DNA of 64,000 bases, taken from NCBI RefSeq assembly GCF_022437945.1, contig NZ_CP092535.1, positions 4,030,001 through 4,094,000 on the forward strand. Direction: 5' to 3'. The notes under the pieces were generated by a model. It was given only the letters and a program-made list of their open reading frames with translations. It searched no databases and was not told where the DNA came from. Origin of the DNA: Nocardioides sp. TF02-7 (GTDB lineage Bacteria > Actinomycetota > Actinomycetes > Propionibacteriales > Nocardioidaceae). The position numbers and the translations under genes were made by a program. Shown here in pieces: positions 1 to 9,233 of this stretch (positions within the stretch are counted from its first letter, which is position 1; each line of letters starts with the position of its first letter).

Positions 1-1
1 G

Positions 2-850
2 GGGGACCGCGCGATCGAGCTCGAGGATGACGTCGAGGCGATCCACGGCAACCTGGTCTGGGACGCCGACACGGGTGCGATCCACCGGGTGCGCGCCGAC
101 GGCGTGGTCCTGGTCGCCGCGGACGCGACCGGACCGCCGGTGACGGACAGCACGACCACCTGGCTCGAGGGCGAGGAGGTCGTGCGCGGCACCGGCCGCC
201 GGCAGCAGCGCCAGCCGCTCCCGGCCGGGTGCTGCGACGACGCCGAGGTGGTGGGGGTCGACGTGGACATGGATCCGGACGTCCTCGTCGCCGGTGCCGA
301 CGGCGCCTGGTTGTGGGACACGTACGAGGGCCGCGAGGGATCGGTCGCGCCGCCGCCTGACACCGACGAGTGGGTGTGGCCGGTCGGCGGACTGCGCGGC
401 AGGCTGGTCGCGACCGGCTCGGGGTCCGAGGTCCTCGTCGAGCACCCGGGCGGTCGCTGGGGCTGGGGGTACGTCGGCGGGCCGCGCGACCCGGGCAGCG
501 ACGCTCCGGTCCGCTACCGCGAGCAGGAGCGGGTCACGGCCGAGCGGGTCTGGCTCACTCTGCCGGCGGTCGTGGCCGTCGAGCCGGGCGGGCGGCTGGT
601 CGTGCTCAGGACCCGTGTCCGGTACGACGGCGTCGGACATGCGTGGCGTGCGCCCACCGGTCAGTCCGCCGAGCTCGAGCTGCCCGCCGGCCTCCGCGTC
701 CACGGTGTCGTGGGGGAGGAGCGCACCACCGTCCTCGTCGACGCGACCGACGACGCCGGGCGGCGGGCCTGGGTGCGCTGCCACGTCCGCACCCTCAGCT
801 GTGAGGTCGCGGCCGGGCTCGGGCCGGACGACGTCGTGCCGACGCGCTGA
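2..850 (+). CDS. C-terminal part of an unknown protein, cut by the window start
   Basis: The reading frame is open from base 2 to the TGA at 848-850, so the true start lies upstream. An internal GTG at 89 would give 253 aa but has no convincing ribosome site. The visible part is acidic and rich in Val, Gly and Trp, with short repeated beta-strand-like stretches (LVWDAD, AWLWDT, GRWGWG) that resemble a beta-propeller or beta-sandwich. I recognise no catalytic motif and no family. It converges on kstR, with 46 bp between the stop codons. Function unknown. Confidence 0.6.
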   Translation, partial: GDRAIELEDDVEAIHGNLVWDADTGAIHRVRADGVVLVAADATGPPVTDSTTTWLEGEEVVRGTGRRQQRQPLPAGCCDDAEVVGVDVDMDPDVLVAGADGAWLWDTYEGREGSVAPPPDTDEWVWPVGGLRGRLVATGSGSEVLVEHPGGRWGWGYVGGPRDPGSDAPVRYREQERVTAERVWLTLPAVVAVEPGGRLVVLRTRVRYDGVGHAWRAPTGQSAELELPAGLRVHGVVGEERTTVLVDATDDAGRRAWVRCHVRTLSCEVAAGLGPDDVVPTR

Positions 851-896
851 GCGAGCCCCGCGGGTGCCGCAACGTGGCGCATCGCCAGCGCCGAGC

Positions 897-1506
897 TCAG
901 CGCAGGATCAGCCGGACCGCGGTCTCCATGTGCTGCGCCGTCTCGGGAGCCGTGGAGCGGCCGGTCACCCACGCGACGAGGGCGGAGAGCCAGACGTCGC
1001 CGATCACGCGGGCGAGCACCACGTCCTCGTCGGTGATCGCGTCGTCGTCAGCCGCTGTGCCGTGCATGGCGTGGGTGACGATCGACGTCATCGACATCCC
1101 GACGGTGTGGATCTCGGCGGCGACGGTGCTGTCGGCGAACATGAACGCGCGGGTGAGCGCCTCCGTCAGCCGGGGGGTCGCCCTGCATGCCGCGGGTGAG
1201 ACGCTTGAGCACGTAGAGCACCCGGTCGGCCGACGTGTCGCCGGGGATCTCGCGGCTCTGCAGCCGCTGCTGCGCCTCGCCGAGCTGGCGGGCCAGGGCG
1301 GAGACGAGCAGGTGGATCTTGGACGGGAAGTAGCGGTAGAGCGTCCCGAGTGCGACGTCGGCCTGCTCGGCGACCGCGCGCATCTGCACGGCGTCGAAGC
1401 CGCCTTCCTTGGCGAGCTGGTAGGTGGCGTCGAGGATCCGCTTGCGGCGGTCGCGCTGTGCGGCGCTCCCGGGCTCGTCGGTCGTCAGCGATTGAGGGGT
1501 GGTCAC
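897..1506 (-). CDS. kstR: KstR, TetR-family repressor of the sterol catabolic regulon (one apparent frameshift)
   Basis: TetR-type repressor. In mycobacteria and rhodococci KstR binds TnnAACnnGTTnnA boxes and is released by CoA thioesters of cholesterol metabolites. The N-terminal HTH matches KstR closely: AQRDRRKRILDATYQLAKEG, then VQMRAVAEQADVALGTLYRYF. The ligand domain (EALTRAF, FADSTVAAEI, ARVIGDVWLSALVAWVTG) continues in another frame after a run of six G at 1172-1177, where five would restore one protein of about 202 aa, the size of known KstR. At least six boxes matching its consensus lie in this window. The start is a GTG at 1506; no perfect box lies immediately upstream. The identification is firm. 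The frameshift is probably a sequencing error, because the regulon around it is intact. Confidence 0.9.
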
Positions 1507-1652
1507 TACCTCTCCTGTACGACGGGTTTCGCGGTCGGAGTGGGCGTCACGTCGCTGGAATGCGCACCCGAGCCCGCTGGTGGGGTCGGACGGCTCACCG
1601 GTCGGTGGTGGTGGGGCCGCCCTCTATAGGCTACTGGGACGTCGACCATGAT

Positions 1653-1666
1653 AGGAACACGTTCCA
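1653..1666. promoter_or_regulatory. KstR-type operator upstream of the glycosyltransferase cassette
   Basis: AGGAACACGTTCCA matches the KstR consensus TnnAACnnGTTnnA at all fixed positions except the first base (A for T). It lies in the 247-bp region between the divergent kstR and glycosyltransferase starts, 87 bp before the latter. It could control either direction. Nothing else recognisable lies in 1507-1652. Confidence 0.7.
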
Positions 1667-1753
1667 GTTCGACCTGCCGCGCTCCGCCTCGGAGCTCGGC
1701 GCCGCGACTCAGCGCCACGAGCCAGCGCCGGGATGAGGGAGAGGAGTGGGGGC

Positions 1754-3006
1754 ATGCGGATCGCACTGCTGTCCTACCGCAGCAAGCCGCACGTCGGGGG
1801 CCAGGGCGTCTACCTGCGTCACCTGAGCCGGGAGCTGGCGCGGCTGGGCCACACGGTCGAGGTGTTCTCCGGCCAGCCCTACCCCGAGCTCGACGAGGGC
1901 GTGCGGCTCACGAAGGTGCCCAGCCTCGACCTCTACCGGGAGCCCGACCCGTTCCGGGTGCCGGGGCTGCGCGAGTTCCGCGACCTGATCGACGTCCAGG
2001 AGTTCGCGATCATGTGCACGGCCGGGTTCCCGGAGCCGCGCACGTTCAGCCGACGCGTCGCCCGCCTCCTGCGCGACCGGGTCGACGACTTCGACGTCGT
2101 CCACGACAACCAGGTCCTCGGCCACGGCATGCTCGAGATCGAGAAGCTGGGCCTGCCGATGCTGACCACGATCCACCACCCGATCACCTTCGACCGCCGG
2201 ATCGACCTGGCCCAGACCCGCAACCCGTGGCGCAAGCTGACCCTGCGCCGCTGGTACGGCTTCCTCCGGATGCAGAAGCACGTCGCGCGCAAGGCGCGCT
2301 GGATCCTGACGCCGTCGGAGGCCTCGAAGCGCGACATGGTGCGCGACTTCGGGGTGGACCCGCGCGCGTGCAGGTGATCCTCCTCGGCGTCGACGACAAC
2401 TTCGTGCCACCCACCCAACCGCGCGTCCCGGGCCGGATCATGGCGATGGCGAGTGCCGACGCGCCGATGAAGGGCATCGGCACCCTGCTCGAGGCGTTCG
2501 CCAAGCTCCGTGTCGAGCGCGACGTCGAGCTGGTGCTGGTCACCAGCCCCAAGCGGGGCGGTCGCACCGAGAAGCTCATCGACAAGCTCGGCATCGCCGA
2601 CTCCGTCCGGTTCGCCAGCGGGCTGACCGACGACGAGCTGGTCGCGCTGATGGGGTCCGCCGAGGTCGCTTGCGTCCCGTCGCTCTACGAGGGCTTCTCG
2701 CTGCCCACCGCCGAGCTGATGGCCTGCGCCACGCCCCTGGTCGTCTCCCGCGCCGGCGCGATCCCCGAGGTGGTCGGTCCCGACGGCGAGTGCGCCGACC
2801 AGGTCACGCCGGGAGACGTCGGCGAGCTCTACGCCGCGCTCGAGCGGATGCTGGACGACCCGGAGCGACGAGCCCGGATGGGCGCCGCCGGACGCAGGCG
2901 GGTCGAGGAGCTGTTCAGCTGGCGGGCCGTCGCCCAGAAGGTCGCGGCGGCCTACCAGAGTGTCATCGACGACTTCGAGGAGGAGCGCGCCCGTGCTGAC
3001 CGTTGA
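1754..3006 (+). CDS. Family 4 (GT-B) glycosyltransferase (one apparent frameshift)
   Basis: Retaining GT-B glycosyltransferase that would transfer a sugar from a nucleotide donor to an unknown acceptor in the cytoplasm. The N-terminal domain opens MRIALLSYRSKPHVGGQGVY, the usual GT4 acceptor-side start. The C-terminal domain has the GT4 donor-site signature SLYEGFSLPTAELMACATP with its conserved E-x7-E spacing. The ATG at 1754 is preferred over the ATG at 1733 because GAGAGGAG precedes it at good spacing. The two halves are in different frames: one G is missing near 2359-2367 (VDP-A-RVQVILLG when restored), giving about 417 aa. It overlaps the next methyltransferase gene by 14 bp, so the two are probably co-transcribed from the promoter with the KstR-like box at 1653. 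Confidence 0.8.
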
Positions 3007-3763
3007 CTTCGACCGGCTCGGGCTGCGGCCGGGCGACCGGGTGCTCGACATGGGCGCCGGCGCCGGTCGCCACAGCTTCGAGCTCTACCGCCGCGGCGCC
3101 GACGTGGTGGCGTTCGACATGGATGCCGACGAGCTCGCCAAGGTGAGCGACCTGTTCGCGGCGATGAGGGAGGCGGGCGAGGTACCCGCCGGGGCGGAGG
3201 CCGACGTCAAGCAGGGCGACGCGCTCGCGCTCCCGTTCGGCGACGGTGAGTTCGACCGCGTCGTCGCGGCAGAGGTGCTCGAGCACATCCCGCACGACGT
3301 CGACGCGATCCGCGAGCTGGTCCGGGTGCTGCGTCCCGGCGGGACCCTCGCGATCTCGGTGCCCCGCTGGCTCCCCGAGGTCATCAACTGGAAGCTCTCG
3401 GCCGACTACCACAACGCCGAGGGCGGTCACATCCGCATCTACACCGACCACGAGCTGGTCGACAAGGTCACCAAGGGCGGCCGGCCCAACGACGGCACGC
3501 CGGGCGACGCGATGATCTTCGAGGGCAAGGACCACGCCCACGGCCTGCACTCGCCGTACTGGTGGATCAAGTGCGCCGTCGGCGTCGACAACGACGGTCA
3601 TCCGCTGGCGAAGGCCTACCACCGGCTGCTGGTGTGGGAGATCGTCAAGAACCCGCTCCCGCTCCGGCTCGCCGGCAAGGTGCTCGACCCGCTGATCGGC
3701 AAGAGCATGGTCCTGTACTTCCGCAAGCCCCACGCCGCCGAGGAGACGGCGCAGAGTGCCTGA
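2993..3763 (+). CDS. Class I SAM-dependent methyltransferase
   Basis: Methyltransferase of the Methyltransf_11/25 type, 256 aa. Motif I is VLDMGAGAGRHSFEL near residue 20, followed by the acidic FDMDADE strand, FDRVVAAEVLEHIPHD (motif II) and VLRPGGTLAISVPRW (motif III). The GTG at 2993 is chosen because GAGGAGGAG lies 8 nt upstream within the end of the glycosyltransferase gene. The tail resembles methyltransferases acting on lipids or glycans, but the substrate cannot be read from sequence. It overlaps the following gene by 8 bp, in keeping with one operon of glycosyltransferase, methyltransferase and toroid protein. Confidence 0.82.
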   Translation: MLTVDFDRLGLRPGDRVLDMGAGAGRHSFELYRRGADVVAFDMDADELAKVSDLFAAMREAGEVPAGAEADVKQGDALALPFGDGEFDRVVAAEVLEHIPHDVDAIRELVRVLRPGGTLAISVPRWLPEVINWKLSADYHNAEGGHIRIYTDHELVDKVTKGGRPNDGTPGDAMIFEGKDHAHGLHSPYWWIKCAVGVDNDGHPLAKAYHRLLVWEIVKNPLPLRLAGKVLDPLIGKSMVLYFRKPHAAEETAQSA

Positions 3764-4901
3764 CGTGGCCGAGGCCTGCGAGGTGCCACTCGCGCGGCTG
3801 CCGTACGTCGACGGCGTGCTGACCGCGGTCGACGTCGCCGAGACCGCGGCCTCGATCGCCGCCATGCAGGAGCCGTGCGGCGCCGTGCCGTGGACCGTCG
3901 GCGAGCACGTCGACATCTGGAACCACGTCGAGGCCGCGATGGCGATGCTCGTGGGCGGCCAGGTCGCCGCGGCCGAGCGGGCCTACGCGTGGATCCCGAC
4001 GATGCAGCGGGCGGACGGGTCGTTCCCGATGAAGATCGTCGACGGCGCGGTCGAGGACGACCGCGGCGAGGTCAACATGTCGGCGTACTTCGCCGTCGGC
4101 CTCTGGCACCACTGGCTGGTGCAGCGCGACCTCGCGTTCGTCCAGCGCTTCTGGCCGACCGTGCGCGCGGCCCTCGACTGGGTGGTGTCGCTGCAGGAGC
4201 CGTTCGGCGGCATCCGGTGGACGCCGGTCGACGACTTCTGCCTGCTCACCGGCAACGCGAGCATCTACCACTCGCTGCGGGCCGGCGTCGCCCTCGCCGA
4301 CCTGATGGGCGACCCGCAGCCGGAGTGGGAGCTGGCCGGTGGCCGGCTCGGCCACGCGGTGCGGGTCCACCGCGACCTGTTCGCCGACAAGAGCACGTTC
4401 TCCATGGACTGGTACTACCCGGTGCTCGGCGGCCCGGTGCGCGGCCGCGACGCGTTCGAGCTGCTGGAGTCGCGCTGGGACGACTTCGTCGTCCCGGGGC
4501 TCGGCATCCACTGCGTCGACACCAACCCCTGGGTCACCGGCGCGGAGACCTGCGAGCTCGTCATGGCGCTCGACGCCATCGGTGACCACCGGCGCGCGCG
4601 CCGGCTGCTCGCGGACGTGCAGCACCTGCGTGGCGACGGCGGCAGGTACTGGACCGGCTGGGTCTACGACGATCCCGCGCGGCCCCGGCCCGAGGGCGAG
4701 GCGCGCGACGTCTACTGGCCGAACGAGCACACGACGTACACCGCCGCCGCGGTCGTGCTGGCCGTCGACGCGCTGGGGGAGACGTTCGGCCACAGCACGC
4801 CGGGGTCGGGCATCATGCGCGGCACGTCGCTGGCCCCGCACTTCGAGGAGCTCGCGCTGGAGTGCGCGTGCTCAGCCGAGTCGGTCGCCCGCGGCGCCTG
4901 A
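3756..4901 (+). CDS. Alpha/alpha-toroid protein (terpenoid-cyclase / prenyltransferase-like fold)
   Basis: 381-aa protein with the repeated helix-hairpin pattern of (alpha/alpha)6 barrels: repeated aromatic-rich turns (WTVGEHVDIWNHVEAAMAM, YAWIPTMQRADGSFP, SAYFAVGLWHHWL, WYYPVLGG, YWPNEHTTYTAAAVVLA). Database relatives are usually labelled prenyltransferase or squalene-cyclase-like, but no DxDD or DDxxD catalytic motif is evident. A glycan-acting six-hairpin enzyme is equally possible. The start at 3756 overlaps the preceding methyltransferase by 8 bp. Its end overlaps the convergent gene by 30 bp. Conserved linkage to a GT4 and two methyltransferases suggests it modifies the same glycoconjugate or isoprenoid; that is inference. 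Confidence 0.6.
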   Translation: MPDVAEACEVPLARLPYVDGVLTAVDVAETAASIAAMQEPCGAVPWTVGEHVDIWNHVEAAMAMLVGGQVAAAERAYAWIPTMQRADGSFPMKIVDGAVEDDRGEVNMSAYFAVGLWHHWLVQRDLAFVQRFWPTVRAALDWVVSLQEPFGGIRWTPVDDFCLLTGNASIYHSLRAGVALADLMGDPQPEWELAGGRLGHAVRVHRDLFADKSTFSMDWYYPVLGGPVRGRDAFELLESRWDDFVVPGLGIHCVDTNPWVTGAETCELVMALDAIGDHRRARRLLADVQHLRGDGGRYWTGWVYDDPARPRPEGEARDVYWPNEHTTYTAAAVVLAVDALGETFGHSTPGSGIMRGTSLAPHFEELALECACSAESVARGA

Positions 4902-5540
4902 CACCCGCCGCAGCACCCGCATCGAGCCCACCGCGTCGACCTCCTCGAACGCACCGCTCGCCAGCGCCGGCAGGTAGATCTGCTCGTACGGCGGCCGGCC
5001 GCCGTCCGCGGGGTCGGGGAAGACGTCGTGGACGGCGAGCAGCCCGTCCCGCACGACCCAGTGCGCCCAGGACTCGTAGTCGTCGCGCGCCGGCTGCTCG
5101 CCGTGCCCGCCGTCGATGAAGAGCAGGGAGAGCGGCGTCCGCCAGTGGGCCGCCACGGTCGTCGACCGGCCGACGACGGCGACGACCCGGTCCTCGAGGC
5201 CGGCGCGCGCGATCGTGCGCCGGAACGTCGGCAGTGTGTCCATCAGCCCGAGCTCGGGGTCGACGACGGACGGGTCGTGGTGCTCCCACCCCGCCTGGTT
5301 CTCCTCCGAGCCGCGGTGGTGGTCGACGGTGAAGACGGTGCCGTGCGGGCCGCCGACCTCACGGGCGGCGGCGCCGAGGTAGATCGCGGACTTGCCGCAG
5401 TAGGTGCCGACCTCGAGCGCCGGGCCGAACGGCAGCCGCTCGCGCGCGACGCGGTGGAGCAGCGCGCCCTCGTCCGGCGGCATGAACCCCTTGGCCGCGA
5501 GGGCGTGCGCGAGCAGGTCGTCCGGCATCGTGTCGGTCAC
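4872..5540 (-). CDS. Class I SAM-dependent methyltransferase (Methyltransf_24 type)
   Basis: 222-aa methyltransferase with a short N-terminal helical lead, motif I ALEVGTYCGKSAIYLGAAA, acidic VFTVDHHRGSEEN, and LSLLFIDGGHGEQPARDDYE, the IDG-H signature of the Methyltransf_24 / cephalosporin-hydroxylase-like group. The start is a GTG at 5540; an ATG at 5529 preceded by GGGTGA is an alternative. It is transcribed leftwards from the promoter region holding the perfect KstR box at 5560-5573 and converges on the toroid gene. The cassette is therefore approached from both sides by steroid-responsive promoters. Substrate unknown. Confidence 0.75.
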   Translation of the reverse strand: MTDTMPDDLLAHALAAKGFMPPDEGALLHRVARERLPFGPALEVGTYCGKSAIYLGAAAREVGGPHGTVFTVDHHRGSEENQAGWEHHDPSVVDPELGLMDTLPTFRRTIARAGLEDRVVAVVGRSTTVAAHWRTPLSLLFIDGGHGEQPARDDYESWAHWVVRDGLLAVHDVFPDPADGGRPPYEQIYLPALASGAFEEVDAVGSMRVLRRVSGAAGDRLG

Positions 5541-5559
5541 CCGTCGACTCTAGTAGTCT

Positions 5560-5573
5560 TAGAACACGTTCTA
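5560..5573. promoter_or_regulatory. Perfect KstR operator between the methyltransferase gene and fadE34
   Basis: TAGAACACGTTCTA fits TnnAACnnGTTnnA exactly and is fully palindromic. It ends 20 bp before the fadE34 ATG and 19 bp before the divergent methyltransferase start, so one bound repressor could cover both promoters. GAGGAG just before 5594 shows that fadE34 has a normal ribosome site. Confidence 0.9.
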
Positions 5574-5593
5574 GTTCTCGACCGAGGAGCGCG

Positions 5594-7591
5594 ATGTCCA
5601 TCGGGATCACCGACGAGCACGTCGAGCTCGCCGCCAGCACCCGCAAGTGGGCGGCCAGCCTCGCGCCGCTCACGGCGGTGCGCGCGGCGGAGGGCGACCC
5701 GGACGCCCGGTTCGACGACGTGTGGGGCGCGATCGAGGAGATGGGGGTCCACGCGATCGGCGTGCCCGAGGCCGCCGGGGGCGGCGGGGGCACGGTGCTC
5801 GACCAGGCGGTCGCGCTCGAGGCCTGCGCCCACGAGCTGCTGCCCGGGGGGCTGCTCGGCGCGGCCGTGGGCTCCCTGGTCCGCGGCGTCCCCGGACGGC
5901 ACGCCGTGCAGGTGCGCCCCGGTGGTGCGGTGTGGGACGGCGGCGGGACGCTGGGGATCGACCTGAGCGCGCGGCACGCCGACGCCGACGCCGCAGCGAC
6001 CGCCGCCACCGTCGGCCCGGGCTCGTCCGGCGGCGAGGCGGACCGGGTGCGGCTCACGGCCGTGACGCTCGCGGCCGCCGAGGCGTCCGGCGTGGCGCGG
6101 TGGTGTCTCGACACCGCCGTGGAGCATGCCAGGGTCCGGGAGCAGTTCGGCCGGCCGATCGGGTCGTTCCAGGCGGTCAAGCACCTGTGCGCGGAGATGC
6201 TCGAGACCGCCGAGGCCGTCACCGCGGCCGCCTGGGACGCGGCGTGCGCGGCCGACGGGCACACCGAGCAGTGGTCCTACGCCGTCGACGTCGCGCAGGC
6301 GGTCTGCTTCGACGGTGCCGTCGAGGTCGCGAAGTCGTGCATCCAGGTCCTCGGGGGCATCGGCTTCACGTTCGAGCACGACGCCCACCTCTACCTGCGG
6401 CGCGCCCTGTCGCTGCGGTCGCTGGTCGGACCCTCCGACGTGGCGGCCGCCCGGCTGACCGCGGCGGCCGTCGCCGGCGTACGCCGCCGGGTCGAGGTCG
6501 ACCTCGGCGGGCACGACGAGCACGTGCGCCCGCAGGTCCGGGCCACGGTCGAGCGGGTGGCGGCGCTGCCCGACGAGGCGCGCCGCGCGGCGCTGGCCGA
6601 GGCCGGCTACCTGGCGCCGCACTGGCCCGCGCCCCACGGTCTCGGCGCGGACCCGGTGACCCAGCTGGTCATCGACCAGGAGCTCGCCCGCGCCGGGATC
6701 GAGCGGCCCGACCTCGTCATCGCGGGCTGGGCGCTGCCGACGATCCTGCAGCACGGCACCGACGCGCAGCGCGAGCGCTTCGTGCGGCCGTCGCTGCTCG
6801 GGGAGCTGTTGTGGTGCCAGCTCTTCTCCGAGCCCGGCTCGGGCTCCGACCTGGCGTCGCTGCGCACCCGGGCGACCCGGGTCGACGGCGGCTGGTCGTT
6901 GTCGGGGCAGAAGGTCTGGACGTCGATGGCCGAGCGTGCCGACTGGGCGATCTGCCTCGCCCGCACCGACCCCGACGTCCCGCAGCACCAGGGGATCACC
7001 TACTTCCTCGTCGACATGCGCTCGCCCGGCATCGAGGTGCGGCCGTTGCGCGAGATCACGGGGAGGCGCTCTTCAACGAGGTGTTCCTCGACGACGTCCT
7101 CGTGCCCGACGACTGCGTCGTCGGTCGGCCCGGTGACGGCTGGCGGCTCGCCCGCACGACCCTGGCCAACGAACGGGTGGCAATGGCGAGCGCGCGGCTC
7201 GGCAAGAGCGTCGAACGCGCGGTCGCCCTCGCCGCAGCCGGCCTCGAGCCGGTGGTGGCGGCACGGGTCGGCCACGCGGTCGCCCCTCTCGACCGTCTGC
7301 AGCCTCCTGGGCGTGCGGACCACGCTGCGCGCGCTCGGCGGCCACGGTCCCGGCGCGGAGTCGAGCGTGGCCAAGCTGCTCGGCGTCCGGAGCCGTCAGT
7401 CGGCCGCCGAGCTCGTCGTCGAGCTCCAGGGCGACGCGATCGCGACGGCCGGCGCGCCCGACCGCGACGACGAGGGCGTCGCCGCCGACGTGTGGGAGCT
7501 GCTCAACACCCGCTGCCTCTCGATCGCCGGCGGCACCACCCAGATCCTGCGCAACGTCGCAGGGGAGAGGATCCTCGGCCTGCCGCGCTGA
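5594..7591 (+). CDS. fadE34: FadE34/ChsE3-like two-domain acyl-CoA dehydrogenase (two compensating frameshifts)
   Basis: Side-chain acyl-CoA dehydrogenase. In mycobacteria ChsE3 (FadE34) desaturates C24 steroid-CoA esters using FAD. Two acyl-CoA dehydrogenase units are joined in one chain. The first (residues 1-300) ends with REQFGRPIGSFQAVKHLCAEM and QVLGGIGFTFEHDAHLYLRRA. The second (320-665) has FSEPGSGSDLASLRTRA, SGQKVWTSMAERADW and TTQILRNVAGERILGLPR. One G is missing at 7060-7063 (EITGEALFNEVF when restored) and one C is extra at 7283-7286, so 74 residues are read out of frame and the frame then returns. As in M. tuberculosis it belongs to the kstR neighbourhood, here separated from it by the four-gene cassette. 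It is preceded by a perfect KstR box. Confidence 0.88.
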   Translation: MSIGITDEHVELAASTRKWAASLAPLTAVRAAEGDPDARFDDVWGAIEEMGVHAIGVPEAAGGGGGTVLDQAVALEACAHELLPGGLLGAAVGSLVRGVPGRHAVQVRPGGAVWDGGGTLGIDLSARHADADAAATAATVGPGSSGGEADRVRLTAVTLAAAEASGVARWCLDTAVEHARVREQFGRPIGSFQAVKHLCAEMLETAEAVTAAAWDAACAADGHTEQWSYAVDVAQAVCFDGAVEVAKSCIQVLGGIGFTFEHDAHLYLRRALSLRSLVGPSDVAAARLTAAAVAGVRRRVEVDLGGHDEHVRPQVRATVERVAALPDEARRAALAEAGYLAPHWPAPHGLGADPVTQLVIDQELARAGIERPDLVIAGWALPTILQHGTDAQRERFVRPSLLGELLWCQLFSEPGSGSDLASLRTRATRVDGGWSLSGQKVWTSMAERADWAICLARTDPDVPQHQGITYFLVDMRSPGIEVRPLREITGRRSSTRCSSTTSSCPTTASSVGPVTAGGSPARPWPTNGWQWRARGSARASNARSPSPQPASSRWWRHGSATRSPLSTVCSLLGVRTTLRALGGHGPGAESSVAKLLGVRSRQSAAELVVELQGDAIATAGAPDRDDEGVAADVWELLNTRCLSIAGGTTQILRNVAGERILGLPR

Positions 7592-7615
7592 CCGGCCCCG
7601 CGGGTGCGGGGCCGG
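7592..7615. terminator. Strong hairpin between convergent fadE34 and MFS genes
   Basis: Perfect 10-bp stem CCGGCCCCGC / GCGGGGCCGG with a GGGT loop directly after the fadE34 stop codon. It has no T tract, as is common for high-GC actinobacteria. Its place between two convergent genes suggests a bidirectional terminator. Confidence 0.65.
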
Positions 7616-7652
7616 CCAACGCTCGGTCGGAGCGCCGGGTCAGTGGGCCGGG

Positions 7653-9233
7653 TCAGTGGGTCGGGACGACCGGGGCGCCGGCCGCGTGCACCTGCTTGGT
7701 CCGCGGCAGGAACAGCGCGGGCACCAGCACGACCGCCGTCATCACCGTCGCCACGAGGAACACGTCGCCGTAGGCGATCGCCGAGTCGACCGGCACCTGG
7801 GAGACCAGCTCGGCCGCCTGCTCGGGGGTGATGCCGAGCTCGGCCAGCACCGCTGCCTGCGCCTCCGGGTCGTCGCCGGCCGCCGCGAGCGCCTGCGCCG
7901 CCGGGTCCACCCGGTCCTTGATGCCGTTGGTCAGGAGCACTGCGAACACCGCCGTGCCGATCGAGGCCGCGACCTGCTGGACGATGTTCATCAGCGTCGA
8001 GCCGCGCGCGATCGTGTGCTCGCGGAGCGTGGCGAGCGCCGCGGTCATGATCGGCATCATCGTGCAGCCCATGCCGAGACCCATGATGAACAGGGCGCCG
8101 AGCAGGAACGGGTACGACGTCTCGTGGTCGAGCGTCGAGAACAGGCCCAGGCCGGCGGTGATCACGGCGATGCCGACCAGCACGATCTTGCCCGGCCCGA
8201 TCCGGTCGACGAGCGCGCCTGCCACCGGCATCGTCAGCATCGCGCCGATGCCCTGCGGGGCCAGCAGCGCGCCGGCGGCGAGCGCGTCCTCGCCCCGGAC
8301 CTGCTGGAAGTAGAGCGGGAACAGCAGGCCGGCGCCGAAGAAGGCGATCGCGAACAGCGACATCGCCACCACCGCCACGGTCATCGTGCGGTTGCGGAAC
8401 AGGCGCAGGTCGACCAGCGGGTGCCGGTTGCGCCCGCTGAGCGCCCACGGCACGAACGCCGCCACCAGCAGCAGGCCGAGCACGGCCGGCAGCACGACCT
8501 CGGTGGTCCACCAGGTGCCGTGCTCCTCCTCGGCGGCCGGGATGGAGGAGATGCCGTAGAGGAACGCCGCGAGACCGGGCGAGAGCAGCAGGACGCCCAG
8601 CCAGTCGAAGGTCTCCGACGGCTCGACGTGGTCGCGCGGCAGCACCACGGCGGCGTAGACGATCGCCGCCAGGCCGATCGGCAGGTTGATGAGGAAGATC
8701 CAGTGCCAGCTGGCGGCGTCGATCAGCCAGCCGCCCAGGATGGGGCCGAAGATCGGGCCGAGCAGCATGGGGATGCCCATCACGGCCATCACCCGGCCGA
8801 CCCGCTCGGGGCCGGCGGCCCGGGTGAGGATCGTCATGCCGAGCGGCATCAGCATGCCGCCGCCGAGGCCCTGCACGACCCGGAAGGCCACGAGCGTCGC
8901 CAGGCTGTCGGCGACCGCGCACAAGGCGGAGCCGACCGCGAACAGCAGCACCGCGAGCAGGTAGAGCCGCTTGGTGCCGAACCGGTCGGCAGCCCAGCCG
9001 GTCAACGGGATCACCGTCGCCAGCGCGAGCGTGTAGCCGGTCATGGTCCAGGCCACCTCGGCGGAGGTGGCGTCGAACTCGCGCTGGAAGGTCTCCAGGG
9101 CGACGGACACCACGGTGATGTCGAGGATGGACATGATCGCGCCGAGCACGACCACGCCTGCGGTCAGCAGGACGCCCTTGTCGAGCTTGTCGGGGGTCGC
9201 GGGGGAGTCGGGATGAGGAGGCGCCGAAGTCAC
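7653..9233 (-). CDS. MFS drug/solute exporter, DHA2 (14-TM) type
   Basis: About 526 aa with 14 predicted membrane spans. DHA2/EmrB-type features are LDITVVSVALETF in TM1, the loop motif GWAADRFGTKRLYL, and GPIFGPILGGWLIDAASWHWIFLINLPIG (motif C region). The GTG at 9233 (TSAPPHPDSPATPDKLD) is chosen because the upstream extension to 9305 has no hydrophobic or conserved sequence. It would export small hydrophobic compounds by proton antiport; the substrate is unknown. Its place beside sterol genes might suggest steroid or intermediate efflux, but no KstR box precedes it. Confidence 0.85.
   Translation of the reverse strand: MTSAPPHPDSPATPDKLDKGVLLTAGVVVLGAIMSILDITVVSVALETFQREFDATSAEVAWTMTGYTLALATVIPLTGWAADRFGTKRLYLLAVLLFAVGSALCAVADSLATLVAFRVVQGLGGGMLMPLGMTILTRAAGPERVGRVMAVMGIPMLLGPIFGPILGGWLIDAASWHWIFLINLPIGLAAIVYAAVVLPRDHVEPSETFDWLGVLLLSPGLAAFLYGISSIPAAEEEHGTWWTTEVVLPAVLGLLLVAAFVPWALSGRNRHPLVDLRLFRNRTMTVAVVAMSLFAIAFFGAGLLFPLYFQQVRGEDALAAGALLAPQGIGAMLTMPVAGALVDRIGPGKIVLVGIAVITAGLGLFSTLDHETSYPFLLGALFIMGLGMGCTMMPIMTAALATLREHTIARGSTLMNIVQQVAASIGTAVFAVLLTNGIKDRVDPAAQALAAAGDDPEAQAAVLAELGITPEQAAELVSQVPVDSAIAYGDVFLVATVMTAVVLVPALFLPRTKQVHAAGAPVVPTH

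Noticed and set aside
7062..7290. Domain replacement in FadE34
   Set aside because: The odd stretch is the correct sequence read one base out of frame between two compensating errors.
7653..9233. MFS gene as a member of the KstR regulon
   Set aside because: No KstR-like box lies upstream of its start; the nearest box belongs to the esterase/chsE1E2 region.
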